Positions 9,212-17,700 of a DNA stretch of 64,000 nt are shown here, piece by piece. The notes below the pieces were generated by a model, which was not told the DNA's origin, did not search any database, and was given only the letters and a program-made list of their open reading frames with translations. Location: positions 1 through 64,000 of the forward strand of contig JBGANS010000011.1 of assembly GCA_044222195.1 (NCBI GenBank), read 5' to 3'. This DNA is from JAHBXE01 sp044222195 (GTDB lineage: Bacteria > Planctomycetota > Phycisphaerae > Phycisphaerales > UBA1924). Position 1 is the first letter of the stretch; every line of letters begins with the position of its first letter. The translations under genes were made by a program, and so were the position numbers.

Positions 9212-9667
9212 ATGGAACGAGTTCTTCGTCATCCCGAGTCGCTGGGTGGCGGTGGCGCCCCAAAGCCCCTGATCTCCCCCCAGCGTCCCGTCGTTCTCCA
9301 GCCCGGCTCCGCCGGCATATCTCCCCCCGCGGCCGCGCCCTCGCCGGCGCCGTCCACACCTCGCCCCGACAACCCCGCGGTGTCCCCGGAGGCCGCGGGG
9401 AAGATCCGGGCGTTCGAGCAGAAGCTTTCCGGAACCCGGCACGAGGACAGTTGGAACCGCACACCCAACGTCACCGGCACGGGCGCGATCCACGTCAAGA
9501 GCTTCCACGCCAAGCTCACCGGCGAGAGCCTCGAGTTCCTCGACAAGCAGATCAACGAATGGCTCGACGCCCACCCGCAGTACGAAGTGAAGTTCGTCAC
9601 TTCATCAGTGGGTGACTGGACCGGCAAGCTCAAGGAGCCCAACCTGATCATCCAGGTGTGGGTGTAA
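9212..9667 (+). CDS. hypothetical protein with Pro/Ala-rich N-terminus, 151 aa
   Basis: An AGGAG ribosome-binding site at 9201-9205 decides the ATG at 9212 over a longer upstream frame. Residues 1-60 are rich in Pro and Ala and probably unstructured. The C-terminal 90 residues form a small alpha/beta-looking unit (GAIHVKSFHAKLTGESLEFLDKQINEWLDAHPQYEVKFVTSSVGDWTGK). The phrase about an active linker region is not resolvable; I do not recognise a named family. No signal peptide is present, so it is likely cytoplasmic. Confidence 0.75.
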   Translation: MERVLRHPESLGGGGAPKPLISPQRPVVLQPGSAGISPPAAAPSPAPSTPRPDNPAVSPEAAGKIRAFEQKLSGTRHEDSWNRTPNVTGTGAIHVKSFHAKLTGESLEFLDKQINEWLDAHPQYEVKFVTSSVGDWTGKLKEPNLIIQVWV

Positions 9668-9702
9668 GGCGAGAATGCGTGGGTGGCTCCGTGGGTATGA
9701 GG

Positions 9703-11439
9703 TCACGGCTGCTGCGCACACCCGCATGTAAAAGCGTTCAGGAAGCACTCGAAGTCCGCGGCGGTGTGCACGCTGTCCGAGTTCATGTCGGTCTGCTCGG
9801 TTCCCTGCGCGAATCCATTAGCGAACGCCACGACGTCGTTGGTGTCCACGATTCCCGTGCTGTCGATGTCCGCCTGACACAGGGTGACGCGGGTGACGTA
9901 GGTGTTGCACAGGTTGGTCAAGCCGGGTTCGACCTTCGGGTACGCAATGTACACCAGGCATCCTGATGAGTCGATGGAGATGTAGTCGCCTATACGGGGA
10001 CCCGCCTGCGGGAATACGAGGTACGGCTGCGTCAGGCGATACGGAGCGAATGTGGTTCCCGCGGAAATGGGGAACTGGGCAAGCCGAACGTAGCTCACAT
10101 CGACCGGCGGCACGTACAGCGGGTCCGTTGAAGGCAGGTGCGGCATCCGCATGTAAGCAAGGTTCAAACCGCCGTAGGGGTCCACCGTGATGGAAGGGAA
10201 GAACTGGTCGCTCCCGTTCTGAAAGAGCCCGGCCGAAATATCCCCGAGCTGGTGGTCTGTCAGGCGCTGCACCACCGTGGTCGGCGGTTGCCCGCCCGAC
10301 ACGTACGTTACCTTCGCGATGTAGATATCGACATTCTGGTCAATGGGTGGATCAGGGTTGACGATGTCGGGGTACTCGGTCGGCGATCCGATGAACGCCA
10401 CATAAACGGTGCCTGGATCCGCCGGGTCGCGGCAGATGCATGGAGGCTGCCCAACTGCCAATGGACCGTAGTACGCGCTCGAGCCTTCCACGGGATATAT
10501 CCGTGGGCCGGCCGTTTCTAACTCAAAGCGAATCGCGCTCCCCCAAGATGGTTCATCGTTCAACTCCGGCGAACCGTTCCGACAGATCTCGATCGTGGTC
10601 ATGTTGGAATGGGTGTATTGCGGTCGCGGACTCTCGTACACCATGATCAGCTTGCCCGCATCAAGGCCGCTGGTCTGCACAACCGGCATCGCCCCAAACC
10701 CGACCCGCGGTACTCGTGGCTCCGGCGGATCGGGCGGAACGGGCGGAGGTGCCTCAGGCAGGATTCGAAGCGCGACAGGAGCCCAGGCGGCGCCGGGTGT
10801 TCCAACGGACGACTGCCGCCACATCAGGATGTCGTCGATGAGGCCTCCGATGTAGTTTGTTCGCGCAAAACCCAGGTGCATGACCTCCGCGCCGGGATGG
10901 AGGCGATCCGGTCCCACCGCGATCATGCCCTTGTCTTCGCGGTTGCCCGACGATCGCATCTCGCCGGAATCGGTGAGCGAGAGGGCCGCCGTCGACTGAG
11001 GATTGCGCCACACGGCGAAGCCGCCATCGTTGAGCGCCCCGGAGCGGATCACGCATCCGACCCACAGGTTGTCCGTCGTGTACGACGCCGCGGTCATCGG
11101 GTCAAACCAGCGCCAATCCGATGTCTGTCCCCCGAAACCCGGAGGCACGGGAAGAAACGCACGCTCCGCAAACCCCGCGTGTGTTCCAAGGAGCCCCGTG
11201 GTGCTGATCCCGTAATAGACACGCCGGACGTCGCCCGTGACGTAGGGCGCTCGCTGAAAGTTGCACGCCACGATCAGGAGATTGGGGTTCACCTTGCTCA
11301 CCGAAATGCAAGGTTCGTTGTAGGCGTCACCGTCGGCCGAGGCGTTCGACATCAGGACCGTCGTAAAGGTCGGCTGGACCAGCACATTCACAGACATTGC
11401 AGCCAGGGCGAAAGACCCGGCGAGAACTCGAACGTGCAT
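9703..11439 (-). CDS. secreted sialidase/BNR-like protein with dockerin-like C-terminus, 578 aa
   Basis: The protein begins with a signal peptide (MHVRVLAGSFALAAMSVNVLV) and continues with NEPCISVSKVNPNLLIVACNFQ, the opening blade typical of sialidase-like beta-propellers that list 'events'. Repeated beta-strand segments follow. The last 60 residues (CQADIDSTGIVDTNDVVAFANGFAQGTEQTDMNSDSV) resemble a dockerin with Asp/Asn calcium-type loops and end in CGCAQQP. No catalytic residues of true sialidases could be verified by eye, so an enzymatic role is not claimed. It is divergent from the HAF-repeat gene. Confidence 0.8.
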   Translation of the reverse strand: MHVRVLAGSFALAAMSVNVLVQPTFTTVLMSNASADGDAYNEPCISVSKVNPNLLIVACNFQRAPYVTGDVRRVYYGISTTGLLGTHAGFAERAFLPVPPGFGGQTSDWRWFDPMTAASYTTDNLWVGCVIRSGALNDGGFAVWRNPQSTAALSLTDSGEMRSSGNREDKGMIAVGPDRLHPGAEVMHLGFARTNYIGGLIDDILMWRQSSVGTPGAAWAPVALRILPEAPPPVPPDPPEPRVPRVGFGAMPVVQTSGLDAGKLIMVYESPRPQYTHSNMTTIEICRNGSPELNDEPSWGSAIRFELETAGPRIYPVEGSSAYYGPLAVGQPPCICRDPADPGTVYVAFIGSPTEYPDIVNPDPPIDQNVDIYIAKVTYVSGGQPPTTVVQRLTDHQLGDISAGLFQNGSDQFFPSITVDPYGGLNLAYMRMPHLPSTDPLYVPPVDVSYVRLAQFPISAGTTFAPYRLTQPYLVFPQAGPRIGDYISIDSSGCLVYIAYPKVEPGLTNLCNTYVTRVTLCQADIDSTGIVDTNDVVAFANGFAQGTEQTDMNSDSVHTAADFECFLNAFTCGCAQQP

Positions 11440-11594
11440 GGGGGCTCCTCTTGTATGGACGTGAAGCGGAGTGGACGCCGCAACTCACCGGGCGATCCGC
11501 TCTGGCGTCAATAACAAAGTTACAACCCGTATTGTTCAGGAGAGGACCTCGTGGCATACTGCCGGTGGAGGCCGCTGTGCGGACACCGAACGGA

Positions 11595-12653
11595 ATGGGC
11601 GCAGCTTTGTGGATTCTGGTGATCGTGGCCCATCAGGCCGCTGCTGGTTATTGCGTTGCCCAGTTCACCGCTCTGGAGCTTCAAAGCAGCCCGCAGGGGG
11701 ATTCGAAGGTCTACGCCGTTGAGAACGGGGTTTTCGGGGGGTATTCGACACCCAACGGACGCCCTGGAATTTGGTCGTCGATAGCATCTCCGTTTGTCAG
11801 TCTGGCCGTCAATCAGATTGGCGGGGACGTCTTCACAATTTGGGGTAGCCGTCAGTTTGGCCAGTGGAATAGCCGCGCCACGATGTGGGAAGGAACCGCC
11901 GCGAGCTACGTTGACTTAAATCCCCCAGGCGTCGACGCATCCACAATCCGAGGCGCCAGCGCACAGTGCCAGGTGGGATTCACCCAGTCCTTCGCGACCA
12001 ACTTTGATTCCCGCGCGACCGTCTGGTTCGGCTCGGCCGCTTCCGCCGTCAGTCTTCACCCTTCCGGCGCCAAGGATTCTCTGGCCGTAGCCGCATGGGG
12101 AAGTCAGCAAGGTGGATCGGCCCGGTTCTTCAGTTCAAACTTGAACTCTCACGCCGTGCTCTGGTCCGGCACCGCCTCAGGTTTCATAGACCTCAATCCA
12201 GGGCCCGACTATGCGTCCGCGATAGCCGGAATGCACGAGGGCCAGCAGGTCGGCGCCTTCGAATCGATCGCAGCCGGCCTGCACGCGGGTATCTGGAGCG
12301 GAACCGTCCAGTCCCTGCGCGACGTTCACCCGTTCGCGACTGGATCTTCGGCACTTCAGGCAACGTGTGGTGCTGCGCAGGTCGGGTACTACATCCACGG
12401 CAACGGAGTCAGGCCCGGCATCTGGTTCGGCACGCGAGAGAGTTTCATCGACCTCTACCCTTTCCTGCCTCCCGGCGCAGGCGAATCCGCCGCGCTGTGC
12501 GTCGAAGAGCGCAACGGCGTCTTCACCGTCGGCGGATATGCCCGGTACGGAACCTACTTCCGCCCCTTCGTCTGGGTCGGTGTCCCTTCCCCCTCCTCTG
12601 CCGCCCCCCTCCTCGCCGCGGCATGCTTCGCCACCCGTCGCAAGCGACGCTGA
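11595..12653 (+). CDS. exported HAF-repeat protein with PEP-CTERM-like sorting tail, about 352 aa
   Basis: A signal peptide (GAALWILVIVAHQAAAGYC) is followed by five to six repeats of about 50 residues with the core A..W.G.A.S.VDLNP.G...S.A.G....QQVG, the HAF extracellular repeat pattern. The C-terminus VPSPSSAAPLLAAACFATRRKRR has the Pro-rich motif, short hydrophobic helix and basic end of PEP-CTERM sorting signals, which exosortases cleave. This implies that the host has an exosortase, not found in the window. The start is uncertain: ATG at 11595 fits the signal peptide, but GTG at 11565 is possible. Confidence 0.82.
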   Translation: MGAALWILVIVAHQAAAGYCVAQFTALELQSSPQGDSKVYAVENGVFGGYSTPNGRPGIWSSIASPFVSLAVNQIGGDVFTIWGSRQFGQWNSRATMWEGTAASYVDLNPPGVDASTIRGASAQCQVGFTQSFATNFDSRATVWFGSAASAVSLHPSGAKDSLAVAAWGSQQGGSARFFSSNLNSHAVLWSGTASGFIDLNPGPDYASAIAGMHEGQQVGAFESIAAGLHAGIWSGTVQSLRDVHPFATGSSALQATCGAAQVGYYIHGNGVRPGIWFGTRESFIDLYPFLPPGAGESAALCVEERNGVFTVGGYARYGTYFRPFVWVGVPSPSSAAPLLAAACFATRRKRR

Positions 12654-13095
12654 CCCCCCGGGAGGGGAGCGCGGGCAACTTGAGCATCTTGATTCACGCT
12701 GTGCTCGTGGCGACTTTTCGTTCTTCGGGCCAACCTCCTGCGCGCGCAAAACGACGGTCACAGAGGCTCTCAGCTCCCTCCAGTCCCGTCCAAATGCCCC
12801 GCCACACATCACCAGCCCACCCGCCGCCCGTTCCTCAACTCCCCGACCTCCGCCCGCCAAGAGCCGCAGTTGTGCGCACACCCGCGGCCTTCACCCACCC
12901 GAAAAGAAGATGCTCAAAACCATCTCTCTCATCTTGAGCATCTTCATTGCACCCCTGCCGGGCCCCCAATTCTCTCGCCGGGCCTCAGAACAGCCCCTTA
13001 AGGGTGCCTCAGCCCTGTTGCATTTCCGCCCCCATCTGCGACAATAACCCCGCTCTCGTGGGACCCCAGGGTCAAGCGTTTCAGGAGACGTCCCC
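12654..13095. other. 442-bp intergenic region with repeated TTGAGCATC elements
   Basis: No convincing gene is present; frames here are shadows. It holds a perfect inverted repeat (12906-12945) and a third copy of TTGAGCATCTT at 12680-12690. The last 14 bases carry the CAGGAG ribosome-binding site (13082-13087) of the cysteine-rich repeat gene. Confidence 0.6.
12906..12945. repeat. perfect 12-bp inverted repeat GAAGATGCTCAA / TTGAGCATCTTC
   Basis: The arms 12906-12917 and 12934-12945 are exact reverse complements around a 16-nt spacer. A partial third copy lies 216 bp upstream at 12680-12690. There is no following T-run, so an operator or an RNA structure in the leader of the downstream gene is as likely as a terminator. 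Confidence 0.7.
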
Positions 13096-15615
13096 ATGCT
13101 CGCGAAGTTCATGTCCTGTCTCGCCGCTATCGGTGTCTTCACCGCCGCGGCATCCGCTCAGACCGGTGCCTGCTGCGTCATCGATCCGAGCGGATCGATC
13201 ACCTGCCAGGTGCTCTCCGCGCAGCAGTGCGCCGCCCAGGGCGGTGTCTACCGAGGCGACGGCGTCCCCTGCGGCCCGACCACATGCTCCAACACCGCGC
13301 CGACCACCGGCGCCTGCTGCATCTCTTCCGCGGGCTTCATCCAGTGCCTGCAGAAGACCCAGGCCGAGTGCGCGGCACTCAACGGCGTGTTCAACGGCGT
13401 CGGCAGCCAGTGCGCGAACATCAGCTGCGTGCCCACCAACACCGGCGCCTGCTGCCTCCCGCCTTCACCCGCCGGCCCCGCGTGCATCGCCGCGACCCAG
13501 CAGAACTGCGCCGCCCAGGGCGGGACCTACATGGGCAACGGTTCACAGTGTGCCCTTGTACTCTGCCCGCCGACCGTGACCGGCGCCTGCTGCATCCCTG
13601 CTTCGCCGGGTTCCAACGGCGGCTGCGTCATCCGGACGCAGGCGCAGTGTCTCGCCCAGGGCGGAACGTACCAGGGCAACAACACTCCGTGCACCGCCAC
13701 CACCTGCCCATCACCGGCACCCACCGGCGCCTGCTGCGTCATCAACGCCGCCGGAGCCATCACCTGCCAGGTCCTCACTGAGCAGCAGTGCCTCGCCGCC
13801 AACGGCACGTACCGCGGCAACGGGGTCGCCTGCACTTCGACGACGTGCGCCCCGCCAACGACCGGCGCCTGCTGTGTCACCAACTCTCCCGCCAACCCTT
13901 CCTGCATCATCACAACCCAGCAGAACTGCGCCGCCCTGAACGGCGTCTACCACGGCAATGGTTCGCAGTGCAGCACGGTCCTGTGCCCGCCCCCGACACC
14001 GACCGGCGCCTGCTGCGTCCCCGCATCCCCGGGCTCTGTGGGCGGCTGCGTGATCAAGACGGAAACACAATGCCTCGCTTTGGGCGGCTCGTACATGGGC
14101 AACAACACGCCCTGCACCGCCACCACCTGCCCGACGTCGACTCCTACCGGCGCGTGCTGCCTGATCGATGCCTCGGGCGCCGTCACCTGCCAGGTTCTCA
14201 CGCAGGCGCAGTGCTTCAGCAATAACGGCATCTGGCGCGGCCCGGGCTCGCAGTGCTCGGCGACTATCTGCTCCAACTCCGGCCAGACCGGCGCGTGCTG
14301 CCTGCCTGACGGCAGCTGCGTGCTCGCCACTCAGTCGACCTGTACAACGCAGGGCGGCCTCTTCCGTGGCCCCGGTACGCAGTGCAACGCGATCGGCTGC
14401 GGCCCGAGCACAGGCGCCTGCTGCCTCCCGGGCTCGACTCCCGGCGGAAGCAACTGCGTCGTCACGACCGAGCAGCAGTGCCTCGCCAATGGAGGGTCGT
14501 ACCGCGGCAACGGAACCAACTGCGCCAACGGCAACTGCCCCTCGCCCACCGGCGCGTGCTGCCTCAGCTCCGGCAACTGCATCAGCGCCACGCAGCAGGC
14601 GTGCGCCGCCGAAGGCGGAGTCTGGCGCGGCCCGGGCACGCAGTGTGCCGCCGCGACGTGCACGCCTCCGACGGGCGCATGCTGCCTGCCGGGCGGTGTG
14701 TGCCAGGTGATGACGTTCCAGGCCTGCAGCCAGGCGGGCGGCGTCTTCCGCGGGCCGAACACGGCCTGCGGCGTCGGCACCTGCCCTGCTTCGACTCCCA
14801 CGGGCCGGTGCTGCCTGCCCTCGGGCCTCTGCCTTGTGACGACCTCGAACCAGTGCAGCTCGCTTGGCGGGACGTTTGGCGGAGCGGGCACGACCTGCTC
14901 GTCGACCGCGTGTCCGCGTCCGACGGGTGCGTGCTGTCTGCCGGCGGGCGGGTGCGAGATCAAGACCCAGCAGGATTGTGCCGCGGCGGGCGGTGTCTAC
15001 CGCGGGAACGGAACCCAGTGTTCGAACCTGACCTGCCCGGCGCCGGCGCCGACGGGCCGGTGCTGCCTGCCGACAGGCCAGTGCGTTGTTACCACGCAGG
15101 CCGCGTGCGCCAACCAGGGCGGGACCTTCGGCGGAGCGGGAACGGTCTGCGCAGGGACCACCTGCCAGACGGCCGAGACCGGCGCGTGCTGCCTCAGCAC
15201 GGTGACGGCGGGCGTGATCTGCATCGTCACGACCGAAACCTTCTGCACGAGCCGCGGCGGGACCTACCGCGGGAACGGGACTTCGTGTGCGACGGCCAAC
15301 TGCCCGCCGCCGTCGGGCGCGTGCTGCCTGCCCAACGGGACGTGCGCGGTGCTGACGCCGCAGGCGTGCTCGGTCCAGCAGGGCATCTATCGCGGGAACA
15401 ACGTGCCGTGCACGGCGGCCAACTGCGGCCGGTCGTACAACGGCCAGTTCATCCGTGGCGATTGGGACAATGACGGCCTTGTCAACATCATGGACCTTCG
15501 GGAGTACATGCAGGCGTACAGCGTCAGCATGGGCGACCTCAATGGTGACGGCGTGACCGACGCCCGGGACATGGCCTGGTTCATCGACATGATCACCGCG
15601 AGGAAGAGCCGCTAG
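13096..15615 (+). CDS. secreted cysteine-rich protein of 17 tandem TGACC repeats with C-terminal dockerin, 839 aa
   Basis: After a signal peptide (22 residues, ending ASAQ) come 17 units of 40-48 residues, each starting TGACC (or TGRCC/SGACC) and carrying six Cys in the order CC-C-C-C-C, with the core GG.Y.GNGT.C...TC. Six Cys per unit suggests internally disulphide-bonded modules. The last 50 residues (GDWDNDGLVNIMDLREYM..GDLNGDGVTDARDMAWFIDMI) form a dockerin with two calcium-loop motifs. CAGGAG at 13082-13087 supports the start. Such repeats occur in exported planctomycete proteins with no known function; adhesion or surface-layer roles are guesses. Confidence 0.9.
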   Translation: MLAKFMSCLAAIGVFTAAASAQTGACCVIDPSGSITCQVLSAQQCAAQGGVYRGDGVPCGPTTCSNTAPTTGACCISSAGFIQCLQKTQAECAALNGVFNGVGSQCANISCVPTNTGACCLPPSPAGPACIAATQQNCAAQGGTYMGNGSQCALVLCPPTVTGACCIPASPGSNGGCVIRTQAQCLAQGGTYQGNNTPCTATTCPSPAPTGACCVINAAGAITCQVLTEQQCLAANGTYRGNGVACTSTTCAPPTTGACCVTNSPANPSCIITTQQNCAALNGVYHGNGSQCSTVLCPPPTPTGACCVPASPGSVGGCVIKTETQCLALGGSYMGNNTPCTATTCPTSTPTGACCLIDASGAVTCQVLTQAQCFSNNGIWRGPGSQCSATICSNSGQTGACCLPDGSCVLATQSTCTTQGGLFRGPGTQCNAIGCGPSTGACCLPGSTPGGSNCVVTTEQQCLANGGSYRGNGTNCANGNCPSPTGACCLSSGNCISATQQACAAEGGVWRGPGTQCAAATCTPPTGACCLPGGVCQVMTFQACSQAGGVFRGPNTACGVGTCPASTPTGRCCLPSGLCLVTTSNQCSSLGGTFGGAGTTCSSTACPRPTGACCLPAGGCEIKTQQDCAAAGGVYRGNGTQCSNLTCPAPAPTGRCCLPTGQCVVTTQAACANQGGTFGGAGTVCAGTTCQTAETGACCLSTVTAGVICIVTTETFCTSRGGTYRGNGTSCATANCPPPSGACCLPNGTCAVLTPQACSVQQGIYRGNNVPCTAANCGRSYNGQFIRGDWDNDGLVNIMDLREYMQAYSVSMGDLNGDGVTDARDMAWFIDMITARKSR
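13162..15426 (+). repeat. 17-unit coding tandem repeat with a three-unit higher-order period
   Basis: Units are 120-145 bp and begin near ACCGGCGCCTGCTGC. Units 1,3,4 / 5,6,7 / 8 repeat as an A-B-C series: A units contain ITCQVL or VTCQVL, B units contain TQQNCAA, C units contain NNTPCTATTCP. Units 13 and 15 share TGRCC and GGTFGGAGT. This points to segmental duplication of several units at once. Confidence 0.85.
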
Positions 15616-15630
15616 AGGGCCGACACCAAG

Positions 15631-15671
15631 AAAACCCCGGCCCGCGCCTCTGGGCGCGGGCCGTTTTCATT
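15631..15671 (+). terminator. intrinsic terminator of the cysteine-rich repeat gene
   Basis: An 11-bp perfect stem CGGCCCGCGCC (15638-15648) and GGCGCGGGCCG (15653-15663) with a TCTG loop is followed by TTTTCATTT. It lies 23 bp after the stop codon. An A-run precedes the stem, so it could also work in the other direction. Confidence 0.92.
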
Positions 15672-15727
15672 TGGGCGGGCCCGGCCGGCGTGGACCCCGC
15701 GGCGAGGGAACGCCGATATCGGCTCTG

Positions 15728-17581
15728 GTGTGCGGCATCTTCGGCATCCTGGCGGCCCGGTCCGTGAGTCTGAGCGATTCGGCGGTGGCGTTGCTGCGTG
15801 ACACGATGGCGCATCGCGGGCCGGACGGGGCCGGGCTTTGGAGGCGGGATGGATGCGTGCTGGCGCACCGGCGGCTGAAGGTGGTGGACGTGTCCGACGC
15901 CGCGGCGCAGCCGATGGTGAGCGCGGACGGGCGGCACGTGATCGTGTACAACGGGGAGCTGTACAACGACGCCGACGTGCGCGAGGAGTTGGGGCGGGAG
16001 GGAGTTCGGTTCTGCACGGTGTGTGACACGGAGACTGTGCTGGCGGCGCTGGTGCGGTGGGGGGCGGGCGGGCTGGCGAAGCTGCGGGGGATGTATGCGC
16101 TCGCGATGTATGACACGGTGACGCGGAAGCTGCTGCTCGCTCGGGATCCTCTTGGAATCAAGCCGCTGTACTACCGCATCGGGCCGACGGCGGATGGAGA
16201 GGCGGTCATCTTCGCCAGCGAAGCGAGGGCGATCCTGGAACATCCGGATGTGCCGGCGCGGCCGGACTGGGTGACGGTGAGCGCGTACCTGAGCACGATC
16301 CGGACGGTGATGGGTGAGCGGACGCTCTTTGAGGGTGTGAGGGCGGTGCGGGCGGGGGAGATCATTGAGATTGAGGTTGGAGAAGAAGTTCAGAGGAAGC
16401 CGTTCTTTCAGAGGCGTGGCGCGCGGGGAGAGTCGGCCGTCGCCATGTCCGCGTCATGCCTGCGAGAGACCATCACAGACTCCGTCCTCCGGCACCTGCG
16501 GTCGGATGTGCCGGTGTGCTGCATGCTGAGTGGGGGGCTGGACAGTTCGATCGTGGCGGCGGTCGCGAAGGCGGCGCTCGGCGAGTTGACGACGTACTGC
16601 TCCGGGGCCGCGGCGGCAGGGGGCGGAACGGCGGCACCGGACTTTGAGTTTGCGAGGCTGATGAGTTCGCGGCTGGGGACACGGCATGTCGAGGCACCGG
16701 TGTCGCGTGAACTGTTCGGTGAACGGTGGCCGGAGATGGTGTCGCGGATGGGTGTGCCTCTATCGACGCCCAACGAGGTGGCGATCAACGAAGTGGCCCG
16801 GCGGATGAGGGCGGAGGGGAACGTCGTCGCGCTGTCGGGTGAGGGCGCGGACGAATTGTTCGCGGGGTATGACCTGCCGATGCTGGATGCGTCGAGGTTT
16901 GAAGGATTGCTGCCGCGGGACCGGAACGGTGCGGAGGCGGCGTGGCTGAGGCCTGGCGTGCTGCACGGCGGGGACTTTCAACTGGCGTCGAATGCGTGGA
17001 TTCAGCCGGGGGACAAAGCCGCGGTCCTGGCGGGGGATGTTTGGCGGGCGTGTGAGCACGATGAGATGCTGCGGGTGTTCTATCGCGAGGAGTTTGATGC
17101 CGCGGCGGAGGGGGCCGGACGGGACAGCCCGCTGCAGACGCACTTAAGGTTTCACCGGCGGAACAACCTCCAGGGGCTGCTGGCGCGGTTGGACACGGCG
17201 ACGATGCTGGAAGGGGTAGAGGGGAGGACGCCGCTGGCGGACTGGGTGGTGTGCGGGGCGGCGGAAGCGATGGGGATGGATGAGAAGTTTGTGGTGGAAC
17301 GGGGTCATGGGGAGGTGCGGGTAGAGACCAAACGGGCGTTGCGGCGGGCGTTTGCGGGGGACTTGCCGCGAGAAGTGTTGGAGAGGCCCAAGGCGAGCTT
17401 TCCACTGCCGATGCAGGAGTGGGTCTCGGACCAGGCGGCGGGATTGAGGCGGTCGAGATTTGCCCGTGAGGTGTTCACGATGGCGGCGGTGGAGACGGTG
17501 GCGGCGCAGGCTGAGCAGTGCTGGCCGCTGGCGTGGCCGATGATGAACGTGGCGATGTGGGGGGAGGCCTGGTGGGGGTAG
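15728..17581 (+). CDS. asnB: asparagine synthase (glutamine-hydrolysing) family protein, 617 aa
   Basis: The GTG at 15728 is chosen because it places Cys at residue 2 (VCGIFGILA), the nucleophile that class II glutamine amidotransferases expose after Met removal. The glutaminase domain shows AHRGPDGAG, VYNGELYND and RDPLGIKPLYY. The synthetase domain has the PP-loop SGGLDSS (268-274), which adenylates the acceptor carboxylate, and LSGEGADELFAGYD. It stands alone, 64 bp after a terminator, so its acceptor (aspartate or a sugar/peptide carboxylate) cannot be told. It differs clearly in sequence from the second copy at 31227. Confidence 0.92.
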   Translation: MCGIFGILAARSVSLSDSAVALLRDTMAHRGPDGAGLWRRDGCVLAHRRLKVVDVSDAAAQPMVSADGRHVIVYNGELYNDADVREELGREGVRFCTVCDTETVLAALVRWGAGGLAKLRGMYALAMYDTVTRKLLLARDPLGIKPLYYRIGPTADGEAVIFASEARAILEHPDVPARPDWVTVSAYLSTIRTVMGERTLFEGVRAVRAGEIIEIEVGEEVQRKPFFQRRGARGESAVAMSASCLRETITDSVLRHLRSDVPVCCMLSGGLDSSIVAAVAKAALGELTTYCSGAAAAGGGTAAPDFEFARLMSSRLGTRHVEAPVSRELFGERWPEMVSRMGVPLSTPNEVAINEVARRMRAEGNVVALSGEGADELFAGYDLPMLDASRFEGLLPRDRNGAEAAWLRPGVLHGGDFQLASNAWIQPGDKAAVLAGDVWRACEHDEMLRVFYREEFDAAAEGAGRDSPLQTHLRFHRRNNLQGLLARLDTATMLEGVEGRTPLADWVVCGAAEAMGMDEKFVVERGHGEVRVETKRALRRAFAGDLPREVLERPKASFPLPMQEWVSDQAAGLRRSRFAREVFTMAAVETVAAQAEQCWPLAWPMMNVAMWGEAWWG

Positions 17582-17597
17582 GGCGGTGGGGTAAGCC

Positions 17598-17638
17598 GCT
17601 CAATATTGAGTGGGCGTGCCAAATCCACAATATTGAGC
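17598..17638. promoter_or_regulatory. inverted repeat of CAATATTG half-sites upstream of a sigma-70-like promoter
   Basis: GCTCAATATTG (17598-17608) is the reverse complement of CAATATTGAGC (17628-17638); CTCAATATTGAG (17599-17610) is also a palindrome by itself. AT-rich palindromes are conspicuous in this GC-rich DNA. The position just upstream of a -35/-10 pair suggests an operator for the following gene; a hairpin ending the asparagine synthase transcript is the alternative. Confidence 0.6.
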
Positions 17639-17641
17639 GAC

Positions 17642-17671
17642 TTGCCAGGTGGCGGGCGTGTTTCGTATTCT
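17642..17671 (+). promoter_or_regulatory. sigma-70-like promoter of the coiled-coil lipoprotein gene
   Basis: TTGCCA (17642-17647) and TATTCT (17666-17671) are separated by 18 bp, close to TTGACA-17-TATAAT. The ATG lies 30 bp downstream of the -10 box with an AGGAG ribosome-binding site at 17690-17694. Confidence 0.5.
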
Positions 17672-17700
17672 GGTTCGCACACCGAATCAGGAGATGGATC

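Noticed and set aside
13162..15426. Regular tandem repeats of about 130 bp, CRISPR-like at first sight
   Set aside because: Repeats are coding in one uninterrupted frame, differ in length and sequence, have no unique spacers, and encode cysteine modules.
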